Assembly (NCBI RefSeq): GCF_004342585.1
Contig: NZ_SLZQ01000006.1
Coordinates: forward strand, 62,001 to 126,000
Length of the DNA: 64,000 nucleotides
Direction: 5' to 3'
Source of the DNA: Paucimonas lemoignei
Lineage (GTDB): Bacteria; Pseudomonadota; Gammaproteobacteria; Burkholderiales; Burkholderiaceae_D
Shown here: positions 36,857-46,464 of the stretch, piece by piece
Numbering within the stretch: position 1 is the first letter of the stretch
Layout: every line of letters starts with the position of its first letter
Notes under the pieces: generated by a model
Databases searched by the model: none
What the model was told of the DNA's origin: nothing
The model's input: only the letters and a program-made list of their open reading frames with translations
Position numbers and translations under genes: made by a program

Positions 36857-38290
36857 TCACGGCACTCCAAGCATCCGGTTCTGTTTCATGAAATATGCGG
36901 CAATGATCGCCAATAAGAAAAATCCGGCGACCAGCATAAAACTTTCCGCATAAGCGCTGAACACGCCGCCGCTCACCCCTTCGTATGCTGCTTCCCGCCA
37001 CGACACGAATGCCGCGGACACCGCCACGCCCATGACGCCGCCCAGTTGGCGAACGTAGCTGACCACCACCGATGATTGGCCGATCTGCTCCGGCTTGAGC
37101 GGCCTGAGCGTCGCGATGCTGAGCGCCGGGAGAATGAATCCCAGTCCGATGCGTCCGAGGATCGCTCCGCCGACAACTTCGGGATACGTGATGTGGGCGG
37201 CCACAATCGCAAAAAATGCAAACGATAGAAAGAACATCGTCAGTCCGGCGATCGTCACGAGCAAAGGTGAATGCCGGTCTGCCATGCGGCCAGCCAGCGG
37301 AATGGTGACGGCCAATACCAGCCCTGAAGGCAAGAGCGCCAGCCCCGCGGCGGTAGCGGAAAGGTGCATGGCATGCTGCAGGAATACCGGGATCAGGTAG
37401 GTGGAGGCATAGAGGCCGAAGCCGTAAGCGAACGTCACCAGGGTGCCCATGGTGAAAATTCGTTCGGCAAAGGGACTCAGGCTGATGATCGGGTGTTCCG
37501 TTCGCTTTGCGTGGAAAATGAAGCCGGTCAGCGTCAGTATGGCGACCGCAAACAGGATGAGAGTCCAGCTTGAAGTCAGTCCGCTGTGTTGAAGGCTGGC
37601 CACTGCTTCCACGATTGCCAGGGAAACGACTGTCAGCATGGCCAGGCCGATCCAGTCGAAACGACGATGCGTGTTTTCACGCGGCAGCGGCAACAGGTAG
37701 AAACCCATGACGGCGGCAGCCACGCAGGCGGGAAGATTCATCAGGAAGATCGCCGGCCAGCCGAAGCGGTCGAGCAGCATGCCGCCGAACGTCGGGGCCA
37801 TGGCGGGCGCCAGGATGATGCCGAAGCCGAGTATGCCTGTGGCGCGTCCTTGCTCTTCCACCGGAAACAGGCGCATGACGGCAATCGTCGTCAGCGGCTG
37901 CAGCACGCCCGCCGTCGCGCCCTGCAGGATACGCAAGGCAACCACGAGCGTGAAATTGGTGGCAAATGCACCAGCCAGGCCGGAGGCCGCCAGCACGGCA
38001 ATGGCGCCAAGAAACAGCTTGCGGGCGCCGAGATGGTCGAGCAGCCAGGAGGTCGGTAACATGCCGACCGTCATCGCCGCCATGAACCCGGTAATGGTCC
38101 ACTGGACTTGCGTCTGACCGACGTTGAAGTGTTTCATCAGGGAAGGAACGGCGACGGTGAAGCTGGTCGAGGCAAGCAGGCTGGATACGGCGCCAAGGCC
38201 TAGCACCAGCAGCACCAGCCAGCGGTAGCGGTGCGCGCCATATCTCTGCGACAGGGCGTCAAATGACGACGCACGAGGAGAAAAATCCAT
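36857..38290 (-). CDS. MFS drug:proton antiporter, DHA2/EmrB type
   Basis: A 477-residue major facilitator with fourteen predicted helices. Motif A-like LDHLGARKLFLGA follows helix 2, and motif C-type GFGIILAPAMAPTFGGML lies in helix 5, the antiporter signature of EmrB/QacA exporters. No EmrA-like adaptor or outer membrane channel is nearby. A MarR-family regulator is transcribed divergently from a shared 41-base region, which argues for inducible efflux of an organic toxicant. Confidence 0.9.
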   Translation of the reverse strand: MDFSPRASSFDALSQRYGAHRYRWLVLLVLGLGAVSSLLASTSFTVAVPSLMKHFNVGQTQVQWTITGFMAAMTVGMLPTSWLLDHLGARKLFLGAIAVLAASGLAGAFATNFTLVVALRILQGATAGVLQPLTTIAVMRLFPVEEQGRATGILGFGIILAPAMAPTFGGMLLDRFGWPAIFLMNLPACVAAAVMGFYLLPLPRENTHRRFDWIGLAMLTVVSLAIVEAVASLQHSGLTSSWTLILFAVAILTLTGFIFHAKRTEHPIISLSPFAERIFTMGTLVTFAYGFGLYASTYLIPVFLQHAMHLSATAAGLALLPSGLVLAVTIPLAGRMADRHSPLLVTIAGLTMFFLSFAFFAIVAAHITYPEVVGGAILGRIGLGFILPALSIATLRPLKPEQIGQSSVVVSYVRQLGGVMGVAVSAAFVSWREAAYEGVSGGVFSAYAESFMLVAGFFLLAIIAAYFMKQNRMLGVP

Positions 38291-38313
38291 GAAAAATGTT
38301 CTGGTGCCAAAGC

Positions 38314-38340
38314 TATAATATTAGCTCCTAAATGATTAGG
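38314..38340. promoter_or_regulatory. MarR promoter and operator candidate
   Basis: TATAAT at 38314-38319 is a perfect -10 box on the plus strand. It is followed by CCTAA-ATGA-TTAGG (38327-38340), a perfect 5-bp inverted repeat that contains the first ATG of marR. A second overlapping repeat is TTAG-CTC-CTAA (38321-38331). A MarR dimer bound here would block its own gene and probably the divergent exporter gene. Confidence 0.55.
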
Positions 38341-38790
38341 CATCAAATGAAATCCCGAGCAAATGAACAGTTTGCCTTTTTGCTATCGCGCTGCTCCATC
38401 TTGTGGAGAACGCGCGTGGATGAGCGCTTGCGGCCCTGGGGCATGACCCATTCATCGTGGCGCATTTTGCGCGTGCTGACTGTTTCCGGCCAGCGTCATC
38501 ATCAGACCAGCCTGGCAAAGGAAATCGGCGTGGAAACACCCACGCTGGTTGGCATTCTCGATCGAATGGAAAAAATGCAATGGGTCAGGCGGGAACCCGA
38601 TCTTCATGATCGCCGCGTGAAAAATGTCGAGGTCACGGAGGAAGGCGTGGCGATCTGCCGGCAGCTGGAGGGCGAAGTCGAGGCGGTCCGCAAACAGATG
38701 CTTGTCCATCTTTCCAGGGAAGAGGTGCAGACCGGAATCGCGCTGCTCGACAAGATCCTGAGGAGCGGCGATCACGCAGACGGCTCGTAG
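38332..38790 (+). CDS. MarR-family transcriptional regulator
   Basis: A 152-residue winged-helix protein. The recognition region reads HHQTSLAKEIGVETPTLVGILDRMEKMQWVRREPDLHDRRVKNVEVTEEG, the standard MarR helix-turn-helix plus wing with the DxRxxxVxLT-like motif. The first ATG is only about seven bases after the predicted transcription start, so the second Met (MKSRANEQ, 38347) is an equally good start. Likely repressor of the divergent MFS exporter gene. Confidence 0.9.
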   Translation: MIRHQMKSRANEQFAFLLSRCSILWRTRVDERLRPWGMTHSSWRILRVLTVSGQRHHQTSLAKEIGVETPTLVGILDRMEKMQWVRREPDLHDRRVKNVEVTEEGVAICRQLEGEVEAVRKQMLVHLSREEVQTGIALLDKILRSGDHADGS

Positions 38791-38975
38791 GACGATCGAT
38801 TTTTCTGGCCGACATGCTGAAGCCAGCCGAAAATCCTGCAAGAGAGGCGAAGAGAGTTGCTATATCGCCTGAATCAAAAGCTCGCGGCTTGAAATCGCTA
38901 TCCTCTTTTTATTTCTCCCTGATTTGACTCCCTGGCTTTCTTCAAGGCCGACCGGGTATTTTTATTCACGAAAGG

Positions 38976-40058
38976 ATGGGCTTGCATTTGCGGCTGCAGT
39001 CCATGGCGACAATGGCAAGTAACAAAGCGAAACGAAGTCTTTCCTGTCATTTTGCAGTTTTGTTTTTGTTGGGCGCCGACGCCGCACTGGCAATGGAAAT
39101 GCCGGCTGGGATGGAGCAATGTGCTGCAATTCATGCCGACCAAGAGCGTTTGGCATGTTATGACCGGGTTGTCAGCGGCACCAGAGAGAAGCAGCAGGAA
39201 CAGGCCAGCAGCGCGCTTCCACCTCAGCAAACGGCGGACGCCGCGCCAATGCAGCATGCGGCTACCAACGCCTCGCTGCTGACGCGCCATTGGGAACTGG
39301 ATTCCGCGAATAAGCAGGGAATCTTTACATTCCGTCCGCATCGCGAAAATTACCTGATGGGGACGTACAATTCCACGCCCAACAGCGCGCCTTATCGCCC
39401 GTTTCGGCCACTTAATCCGGACGCGAAATTGTCCCATGGCGAATTGGCTTTCCAGCTTGGCTTCAAGATGAAAGTGCTGGAAAACCCTTCCAACATTCCG
39501 CTGGATGTATGGTTCGGCTACACGCAGCGCAGTTTCTGGCAGGCCGGAAACCGGGAAGCGTCCAGCCCTTTCAGGGAAACCAATTACCAGCCTGAGCTGA
39601 TGGCAGTCATGCCGACGAATCTCAACCTTCTAGGCTTGCGGATGCGCTTTGTCAATCTCGGCGTCGACCACCAGTCAAACGGCCAGACATCGACGCTTTC
39701 ACGCAGCTGGAACCGCGTGTACGCCCAGGCCGGATTCGAACGCGGCAACTTCACGCTGCTGGCGCGAGTCTGGAAGCGATTGCATGAAAGCGCCAATGAT
39801 GACGATAACCCGGACATCATCAGGTACATGGGAAGAGGGGATGTGAAAGCCGCCTATCAATGGAATGGGCATGAATTTTCATTGCTAACCCGATACAACT
39901 TCCAGAGCGACAAGGGAGCGGCGCAACTTGGCTGGGCCTTTCCCCTTGTTTCCAACCTGAAGGGATACGTGCAGTATTTTACGGGGTATGGATACAGCCT
40001 GATCGACTATGATGCGTATCAGCGCGTGCTCGGGCTGGGCTTGCTGGTCGCTTTCTGA
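38976..40058 (+). CDS. pldA: outer membrane phospholipase A (OMPLA)
   Basis: A 360-residue exported protein. After a signal peptide (hydrophobic stretch ending ALA near residue 38) comes a short region with CAAIHADQERLACYD, common in betaproteobacterial homologues. The OMPLA barrel follows: YTQRSFWQ, FRETNYQPE, then the catalytic VDHQSNGQ (His and Ser of the triad) and SRSWNRVY with the triad Asn. The enzyme hydrolyses phospholipids misplaced in the outer leaflet, as a calcium-dependent dimer. The start is uncertain; AAGG directly abuts the first ATG, and the Met codons at 39003 and 39012 are alternatives. Confidence 0.92.
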   Translation: MGLHLRLQSMATMASNKAKRSLSCHFAVLFLLGADAALAMEMPAGMEQCAAIHADQERLACYDRVVSGTREKQQEQASSALPPQQTADAAPMQHAATNASLLTRHWELDSANKQGIFTFRPHRENYLMGTYNSTPNSAPYRPFRPLNPDAKLSHGELAFQLGFKMKVLENPSNIPLDVWFGYTQRSFWQAGNREASSPFRETNYQPELMAVMPTNLNLLGLRMRFVNLGVDHQSNGQTSTLSRSWNRVYAQAGFERGNFTLLARVWKRLHESANDDDNPDIIRYMGRGDVKAAYQWNGHEFSLLTRYNFQSDKGAAQLGWAFPLVSNLKGYVQYFTGYGYSLIDYDAYQRVLGLGLLVAF

Positions 40059-40116
40059 TTAACGATGGCAGGTTGCCGGCGGCGTCTTTTCCACAATGAC
40101 GTCAATGCACATCACC

Positions 40117-41256
40117 TCAATTGCCGCGTGCAGCCTTCACCGCGCGCCCCAGTTCCACCACCGACATGGCATAGAAGAAGCTGCGGTTATATTTTGTAAT
40201 CGCGAAAAAATTGGCGGCGCCGAGCCAGTATTCGGTGGCCTCGGTACCGTTTTGCAAATCAACTAGGCCATACGGCAAGTGATTCGGCGCTTCGCCATTG
40301 GAGGCAATCCCGGCGGCACGCATGTCTTCCAGTGAGTACTTGGCTTCCAGGCTTTGGCCGATGAATGCTTCCCAGCGATTGTCGGGCACGCCATCGCTGT
40401 TACGGGTCGTGACGGTAGCCGGGAAAACAATCGGCTGGCCGCTTTGCCAGCCATGCTGCACCAGGAAGTTGGCAACGCTGCCGATGGCATCGACCGGTGA
40501 ATTGCGCAAGTCGATCTTGCCGTCGCCATCGAAATCGACGGCGAAATTGCGGATGCTGCCCGGCATAAACTGAGGCAAGCCAATCGCGCCTGCATACGAA
40601 CCCAGCAGTGTGAAAGGATCGACGCCAAGATCCCGCGCATACAGCAGCGTATGTTCCAGCTGGTCGCGGAAAAACTTCATGCGGGCATCGCGATTGGGCG
40701 TATCGGGATAATCAAAGCCCAGCGTGGTCAGCGTATCCAGCACGCGGAAATTGCCGGTATTACGGCCATAGATGGTTTCCACGCCAATGATGCCGACGAT
40801 GATTTCAGCAGGCACGCCATAGGTCTGTTCGGCGCGTTCGAGCGCTTGCGCATGCTGGTTCCAGAAGTTCGCCCCGGCCTGGATGCGGATCGGCTCGATG
40901 AAGCGGCTGCGATAGGCGCGCCAGTTTTTCGGTTTTCCCGGTGGCGCCGGTTTGACCAGCTGAATGGCGCTTTCGACGTGCTTGGTTTCGCGGAAAAGCG
41001 TCTCCAGCGCCTTGCGGTCGAAGCCATGGCGCTCGACCATGGTGTCGATGAAAGCAGCCACTTCCTTCCATTGGCCAAAGTTGGCAAATTCGCCTGGCTG
41101 CGGTTCCTGCTGCAGGGAGACCTTGCGCAGCTTGGACTTGGCTGCAGACTGCTTGCTGACGACAGCATCGCGTGCCAGCACGGGCATGGTCAGGCTGACG
41201 GCGAGCGCAAGGAACAAAGGGCGCACGGCGCGCCGGGACAGCTTGGAAAATTTCAT
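40117..41256 (-). CDS. mltB: membrane-bound lytic murein transglycosylase B
   Basis: A 379-residue periplasmic enzyme cleaving peptidoglycan glycan strands to anhydro-MurNAc ends. After a signal peptide (LFLALAVSLTMPVLA) come the MltB motifs: IVGIIGVETIYGRNTG with the catalytic Glu, GSYAGAIGLPQFMPGS, and DFDGDGKIDL. There is no lipobox cysteine after the signal peptide, so it may be soluble rather than lipid-anchored. The start is placed at MKFSKLS, which gives an ATGA overlap with the upstream transglutaminase gene and eight-base spacing from GAAG; the ATG at 41262 is an alternative. Last gene of a four-gene operon. Confidence 0.93.
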   Translation of the reverse strand: MKFSKLSRRAVRPLFLALAVSLTMPVLARDAVVSKQSAAKSKLRKVSLQQEPQPGEFANFGQWKEVAAFIDTMVERHGFDRKALETLFRETKHVESAIQLVKPAPPGKPKNWRAYRSRFIEPIRIQAGANFWNQHAQALERAEQTYGVPAEIIVGIIGVETIYGRNTGNFRVLDTLTTLGFDYPDTPNRDARMKFFRDQLEHTLLYARDLGVDPFTLLGSYAGAIGLPQFMPGSIRNFAVDFDGDGKIDLRNSPVDAIGSVANFLVQHGWQSGQPIVFPATVTTRNSDGVPDNRWEAFIGQSLEAKYSLEDMRAAGIASNGEAPNHLPYGLVDLQNGTEATEYWLGAANFFAITKYNRSFFYAMSVVELGRAVKAARGN

Positions 41257-43310
41257 CGGCATTGCTTCAACAATAACTTCAGGCGGGCGAGATATGCAGT
41301 GGCAGAGAAGTCGCTAACCGTACCATATTGTGCATCCTCGTAACACATGAGGAAGCGCTCAGCCGCGATTTTTTTATCGTCGGAAAGCCCGGACCGGCTT
41401 TGCATGATGCGCTGGCGATACGTTCGTGGTCCTTCATGCAAGTCACGCGGCAAGCCCTTGCGCGCCATGGCTTGGCAAAAGCGCAAATAGATCGCCTGAA
41501 TGGGATCGATTTTGCGGCGGTCGAGCAGCAGCGGCCATGCCAGCAGGGCCAGGACCGTGGCGCCGCCGCCCAGCAGCATGGCAAGAGTCCGCCAGTCTGG
41601 CGTGCTGAAGCCGAGCGATTGCAGCAGGCTCTTTTGCTTGTCGGGCGAATAATTCAACACCCACTGGTTCCAGCCATTGTTGATGGCATCCCAGTTGAAA
41701 CGCAACGACGCCAGCCACGAGCGGGCAATCGGGTTCAGTTCAATGACGCCGGCCAGGTTCAGGCCACGCTGAGGCAAGGTGCGGGCGAGGTTGCGCTCGA
41801 TGCGGTCTGGCGCCACAGCGGCAGTCGGATCCACGCGCAGCCAGCCGCGGCCTGCAATCCAGATTTCCGCCCAGGCATGGGCATCGGACTGGCGCACGGT
41901 CATGAAGCCGTCGATCGGATTGATTTCGCCGCCCTGGTATCCCGTCACGACACGCGCCGGCACGCCGGCAGCGCGCATGAGAATGACAAAGGCGCTGGAA
42001 TAATGTTCGCAAAAACCGGCGCGGGTGCCAAAGAGGAACTCGTCCACGGCATGGCGCCCGAGCGGTGGCGGTTCCAGCGTATAGCTGAATTGCTGTTCGC
42101 GGAAATAGCGCAGCACGCTATTCGCCAGCTGCAAGTCATCGGCGCTGGTGCGCCGCAAGGCAGCGGCAAATTGCAGCGTCGCCGGGTTATAACCAGGCGG
42201 GAGCGCCAGCCATTGGTAAAGGGCGCTGCGCGGGACATCAGGCTGCAGCGCGAAATCGATATGTGAAATGGCGGTGTAGCGGATGCGGTCATGGATGGAT
42301 TGCTCCGCCACCAGCTCGCCATTGGGCCGTACCACCGCCGGCAGTCCGGGCATAAGCGGCGCGGATTGCGGCAGTTCGAGCGCAAACAGCCAGCGCTTGC
42401 CGTGCGGCTCCAGTGTCACCTGATGGCGCAATGCCGGCCCCTGCACGCGCAGCGGGACCGATGTGGAAGCTGTCGGCAATTGTTCGATGCGGGAAGCTTG
42501 CCGGGTCCAGTTGCGGCCATCGTAATTGTCCAGCACGATGCCGCGCCAGTAAAGCTTCGACTGCGGCGGCGCCGGGTCCAGGAATTTGACGCGGAAAGCG
42601 ACATCGCCGGACAAGGCGAGGTTGGCGATATTCCCCGGCGACATCGTATCGGACAAGCCGCTGCGGCCGCTTTGCGCATCGCTCGGCAAACCCCAGAGCG
42701 GCCCCTGGATGCGTGGGAACAGAAAGAACATCAATAACGTGAGCGGCGCGGCAAATCCGAGGATCTTCAAGGCCAGGCGCAGGCTTTGCAGCAATGGCGG
42801 TGTCGCACCCGTATATTGAAAGGAAAGCTGCGCGAGCAGAAGCGCCAGCGTGGAAAGCAGCGCCACCAGCGCCGCGCCCATGCCTTGCGAATAGAAGAAT
42901 CCCGCCAGGATCAGGAAAAAGCCGAGAAACAGGACCACCAGCAGATCGCGCCGCGCATGCATTTCCAGCAGCTTGAACGCCAGCAGCAGCACTAGCGTGG
43001 CGACACCGGCTTCGCGACCGAGCAATGTCTTGAAGCTGACAAAGACGCCGATCAAGGTCATCAGGGCAAGGGGAAGCAGCACCCAGCGCGGCGGCAGGCG
43101 ATGTCCCTGGAACGTGATCCAGGCGCGCCACAACAGCAGCGAGCCGGCAGTCAGCGCCGCCCATGGCGGCACCTCTGTCGCATGCGGCGCCAGCACCAGT
43201 GCGCAGGCGGCCAGCAGCAACAGGGTATCGCCCTTGTCGCGCGACAGGGGAGGGCGGGCTTGCCGGGCAAACGATGGGAACAAGGAAGAAAACAAGGCAG
43301 GTAACTTCAT
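41253..43310 (-). CDS. membrane transglutaminase-like protein (TgpA/DUF3488 type)
   Basis: A 685-residue inner membrane protein. The N-terminal ~190 residues hold about six helices (DUF3488). A periplasmic transglutaminase-like cysteine protease domain follows, with the triad Cys in RAGFCEHYSSAF, His in SDAHAWAEIW and Asp in RVDPTAA. A last helix and a cytoplasmic DUF4129-like tail complete the protein. This is the arrangement of Pseudomonas TgpA. The natural substrate is unknown. The gene is coupled to the DUF58 gene upstream and mltB downstream by four-base overlaps. Confidence 0.92.
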   Translation of the reverse strand: MKLPALFSSLFPSFARQARPPLSRDKGDTLLLLAACALVLAPHATEVPPWAALTAGSLLLWRAWITFQGHRLPPRWVLLPLALMTLIGVFVSFKTLLGREAGVATLVLLLAFKLLEMHARRDLLVVLFLGFFLILAGFFYSQGMGAALVALLSTLALLLAQLSFQYTGATPPLLQSLRLALKILGFAAPLTLLMFFLFPRIQGPLWGLPSDAQSGRSGLSDTMSPGNIANLALSGDVAFRVKFLDPAPPQSKLYWRGIVLDNYDGRNWTRQASRIEQLPTASTSVPLRVQGPALRHQVTLEPHGKRWLFALELPQSAPLMPGLPAVVRPNGELVAEQSIHDRIRYTAISHIDFALQPDVPRSALYQWLALPPGYNPATLQFAAALRRTSADDLQLANSVLRYFREQQFSYTLEPPPLGRHAVDEFLFGTRAGFCEHYSSAFVILMRAAGVPARVVTGYQGGEINPIDGFMTVRQSDAHAWAEIWIAGRGWLRVDPTAAVAPDRIERNLARTLPQRGLNLAGVIELNPIARSWLASLRFNWDAINNGWNQWVLNYSPDKQKSLLQSLGFSTPDWRTLAMLLGGGATVLALLAWPLLLDRRKIDPIQAIYLRFCQAMARKGLPRDLHEGPRTYRQRIMQSRSGLSDDKKIAAERFLMCYEDAQYGTVSDFSATAYLARLKLLLKQCR

Positions 43311-44341
43311 CGGGACTCCGCAATGCCGTACAAGGCCAGTTCCTGCAGACAGGCAGCTTGGTGTGCGGGGCCAAGCGATGCGTCACGGCTGACGGCGCCG
43401 ATGCGGAAAGCATACGGCAAGCCGCGCGCTTCCGCTTCCAGTACCCAGCAAGTCATGCGGGATAGCCGCGTTTCCACGTCAAGTGATGTGGGCAGCAGCG
43501 CGAAATCCAGCGCCAGCTCGCTGGCGCCGCCTCCCTCGAAATGCTTGGCGACCAGCGCGCCGCCATGCTGGCTATCCATGCGCGCGATCTGCCGCCATGC
43601 CAGCTGGCGCAGCGAATCGCCGCTTTGATAGGCACGAATGCCGGCGAAATCGTCATGCCCTGCAGCGCCCGAACCATCGGCCTTGCCGCCTCCACCTGTC
43701 GGCAGCGGCGGCGCATCGGTTTCCGGACATGGATACACCAGCACCCGCAAGTCCGGTTGCCAATAGCTCCAGGCGCGCAGCAAGCCAAGCGGAAAGCGTG
43801 TTTCCAGCCGAACCCGCGGCGCCTGCAGCCAGCCGCGCCTGGCCGTGCCCAGTCCCAACGTTACGGTGCGCGTGATGCCGGCGGGAATATCGATTGCCTG
43901 CCGCACATCCGGCATGCCGGTATCGATGAATCCCAGCCAGATGGCATAGCGCTCGCGCTTGCTGCGGTTGCTGACATGGAGCTCGAACTGGGCTTCTTCG
44001 CCGGCATGCACTGGCCTGACGCGTCCGGGAGACAGATAGAGGTGCGCCAGGTTGCGGAAGGTGAGATGCATGTCCACCACGGCGCATGCCGCCAGCAGGA
44101 AGGTCAGGCCAAACCCGAGGCTCAGGTTGTAATTGATCGACGCGATGAACAGCACCACCAGCATGGCGCCGAATGCCATGCCCGCGCTGGTCGGCAGGAT
44201 GAAGACGCGGCGCCGGTGCAGGTGGATTTCCCCTGCCTCTGGTGCGCCCAGGCGAAACAGCCAGCGTTCCAGGAGGCGGCGAAAGAATTGCCGCAGCGGG
44301 CGGTCTTTGGCGATGAATGAGGGCATCGGTGCCTGAGGCAA
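43307..44341 (-). CDS. DUF58 domain protein
   Basis: A 344-residue protein with two membrane segments near residues 48-88 and a cytosolic DUF58 domain (FAGIRAYQSGDSLRQLAWRQIAR, matching the R-Y--GD--R-I-W family core). DUF58 proteins share a von Willebrand A-like fold and nearly always sit beside a MoxR ATPase, as here. It stops four bases into the transglutaminase gene and starts four bases after moxR. Probably a partner of the MoxR ATPase in maturing or inserting an envelope complex (inference). Confidence 0.9.
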   Translation of the reverse strand: MPQAPMPSFIAKDRPLRQFFRRLLERWLFRLGAPEAGEIHLHRRRVFILPTSAGMAFGAMLVVLFIASINYNLSLGFGLTFLLAACAVVDMHLTFRNLAHLYLSPGRVRPVHAGEEAQFELHVSNRSKRERYAIWLGFIDTGMPDVRQAIDIPAGITRTVTLGLGTARRGWLQAPRVRLETRFPLGLLRAWSYWQPDLRVLVYPCPETDAPPLPTGGGGKADGSGAAGHDDFAGIRAYQSGDSLRQLAWRQIARMDSQHGGALVAKHFEGGGASELALDFALLPTSLDVETRLSRMTCWVLEAEARGLPYAFRIGAVSRDASLGPAHQAACLQELALYGIAESR

Positions 44342-44345
44342 CGGC

Positions 44346-45266
44346 TTAGACCGGCACCGATTGCATCAGCCGTGTCACCAGATCGCGGCTGGATAGCGTG
44401 GCGCTGCCCGCAGTCTTCAGCGGCCGCAGGCGATGAGCGGCAACCGGCACCAGGACTGCTTGCACATCTTCCGGGATCACGTGGTTGCGGCCTTCCAGGG
44501 CTGCCCAGGCGCGCGCAGCCTGCAACAGGGCCAGCGCCGCGCGCGGGCTCAATCCTTCCGCGAACATGCCATTCTGGCGCGAGGCCTGGGCCAGCGCCTG
44601 CACGTAATCGATCAATCCCGAAGAGGCATGGATTTTCCGCGCCTCCTGCTGCGCTTCTTCCAGTTCCGCCGGTTGCATCGCCGGCGCCAGCGACTTCAGC
44701 ATGGCGCGCCGGTCTTCGCCCAGCAGTAATGCACGCTCGGCGGCCGTGTCGGGATAGCCGAGCGACAAACACATCAGGAAACGGTCCAGCTGCGACTCGG
44801 GCAACTGGAAGGTGCCGATCTGGTGCGTCGGGTTTTGCGTGGCGATCACGAAGAAGGGCGCCGGCAGGTTGCGCGTGACGCCATCGGCCGTGACCTGCCG
44901 CTCTTCCATGGCTTCCAGCAGGGCGGACTGGGTTTTCGGCGTGGCGCGGTTGATTTCATCGGCCAGCAATACCTGCGTGAAAATCGGCCCCGGGTGGAAC
45001 AGGAAGGCATTCTTTTCTCGGTCGAAGATCGAAATGCCCGCCACATCCGCCGGCAGCAAGTCGCTGGTGAACTGGATGCGGTTGAACTTCAGCCCAAGTG
45101 AAATCGCCAGCGCGTGCGCCAGCGTAGTCTTGCCCACTCCCGGCACGTCTTCCAGCAGCAGGTGGCCGCCGGCCAGCAGGCAGACCAGCGCTTGCCGGAC
45201 CTGCGTCTCTTTGCCGATGACAACCTGATTGACCTGTCTTGCAACCGCGTGAATTTTTTCGAACAT
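44346..45266 (-). CDS. MoxR-family AAA+ ATPase
   Basis: A 306-residue AAA+ ATPase with Walker A DVPGVGKTTLA (about residues 39-49), Walker B VLLADEINRA, sensor 1 VIATQNP and the C-terminal lid with SPRAALALLQAARAWA. The MoxR group acts as a chaperone for metal-enzyme or envelope assembly. It heads the moxR-DUF58-tgpA-mltB operon. Confidence 0.95.
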   Translation of the reverse strand: MFEKIHAVARQVNQVVIGKETQVRQALVCLLAGGHLLLEDVPGVGKTTLAHALAISLGLKFNRIQFTSDLLPADVAGISIFDREKNAFLFHPGPIFTQVLLADEINRATPKTQSALLEAMEERQVTADGVTRNLPAPFFVIATQNPTHQIGTFQLPESQLDRFLMCLSLGYPDTAAERALLLGEDRRAMLKSLAPAMQPAELEEAQQEARKIHASSGLIDYVQALAQASRQNGMFAEGLSPRAALALLQAARAWAALEGRNHVIPEDVQAVLVPVAAHRLRPLKTAGSATLSSRDLVTRLMQSVPV

Positions 45267-45478
45267 GGAGCTTTCAGTTGAGAGAGAATGAGGGAGTCCG
45301 CCTCGGAAGGAACTTATTCTAGGGCAGCATTAACCAATAGCAAATATAAAAATGTGCAATGCAACACTAATAAATTAGCAAATAAGCGCATTAATGGGTA
45401 GACTTGCAAAAAATGACGCCAAAAAGGCGCGGCAAGAAACGCTGGCAGTGAAGCAGCGGGACAATGCGAGGATGACAT

Positions 45479-46411
45479 ATGAGAACCGGTTTTTTTACCC
45501 ATGCCGATTGCAGCCGGCATGAAATGGGTGGGTGGCACCCGGAATGCCCGGAGCGCCTGCAGGCGATCCAGGATCAATTGATCGCCAGCCGGATCGATCC
45601 ATTCCTCCAGCATCGCGAAGCCCCGCCCGCCAGCCTGGAAGACATCGGCCGGGTGCATACGCAGTCGGCGATTGCGCGCATACGCGACCATATACCTTCT
45701 CCCAGCGAACATTACTACAGCCTGGACGGCGATACCTTTCTCAATCCTTTCAGCTGGGATGCCGCGTTGCATGCCGCTGGCGCCGCAATTGCCGCCACCG
45801 ATGCGGTAGTCAAGGGCGAGCTTGCCAATGCATTCTGTGCGGTGCGTCCGCCGGGGCACCATGCCACGCCGACGGAGTCGATGGGGTTTTGCCTCTTCAA
45901 TAACGTCGCCATTGCCGCCCGTCGTGCGCTGGATGTGCATGGGCTGGAGCGCGTCGCCATCGTCGATTTCGATGTCCATCACGGTAACGGCACTGAAGCC
46001 GCATTCGTCGGCGAAGACCGTGTGCTGATGGTGAGCTTTTTTCAGCATCCTTTTTATCCGTACAGCGGCACCAGCGATATCGGCGCGCATGCCGTCAACG
46101 TGTCGGTGCCGGCCTACAGCGGCGGCGACCAGGTGCGCCAGCTGGTCACGCAAAACTGGCTGCCGGCGCTGCACGCGCACCGGCCGCAGATGATCTTCGT
46201 CTCTGCCGGTTTCGACGCGCACCGCGAAGATGACATGGGACAGCTCGGCCTGGTGGAAGCGGATTACGCCTGGCTGACGCAGCAGATCATGACGATCGCC
46301 GACCAGTATGCGCAAGGCCGCATCGTCAGCAGCCTGGAAGGCGGCTACAACCTGTCGGCGCTGGGACGAAGCGTGGCAGCCCATCTCAAGGTTTTGGCGG
46401 GACTGGATTGA
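45479..46411 (+). CDS. histone-deacetylase-family deacetylase
   Basis: A 310-residue zinc hydrolase of the arginase/deacetylase superfamily. The catalytic core is intact: RPPGHHA (tandem His), DFDVHHGNGT (Asp and His metal ligands), SAGFDAHREDD (metal Asp) and LEGGYNL. Bacterial relatives remove acetyl groups from polyamines (aphA), from acetyl-CoA synthetase (acuC) or from other amides. The next gene, 53 bases on, is an acyl-CoA synthetase with the usual regulatory lysine, so an AcuC-like role is attractive but unproven. Confidence 0.9.
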   Translation: MRTGFFTHADCSRHEMGGWHPECPERLQAIQDQLIASRIDPFLQHREAPPASLEDIGRVHTQSAIARIRDHIPSPSEHYYSLDGDTFLNPFSWDAALHAAGAAIAATDAVVKGELANAFCAVRPPGHHATPTESMGFCLFNNVAIAARRALDVHGLERVAIVDFDVHHGNGTEAAFVGEDRVLMVSFFQHPFYPYSGTSDIGAHAVNVSVPAYSGGDQVRQLVTQNWLPALHAHRPQMIFVSAGFDAHREDDMGQLGLVEADYAWLTQQIMTIADQYAQGRIVSSLEGGYNLSALGRSVAAHLKVLAGLD

Positions 46412-46464
46412 AGGCACGGTACAGCGATTGCCGACATCAATAAATTCAATGCGAGGAGACACCC

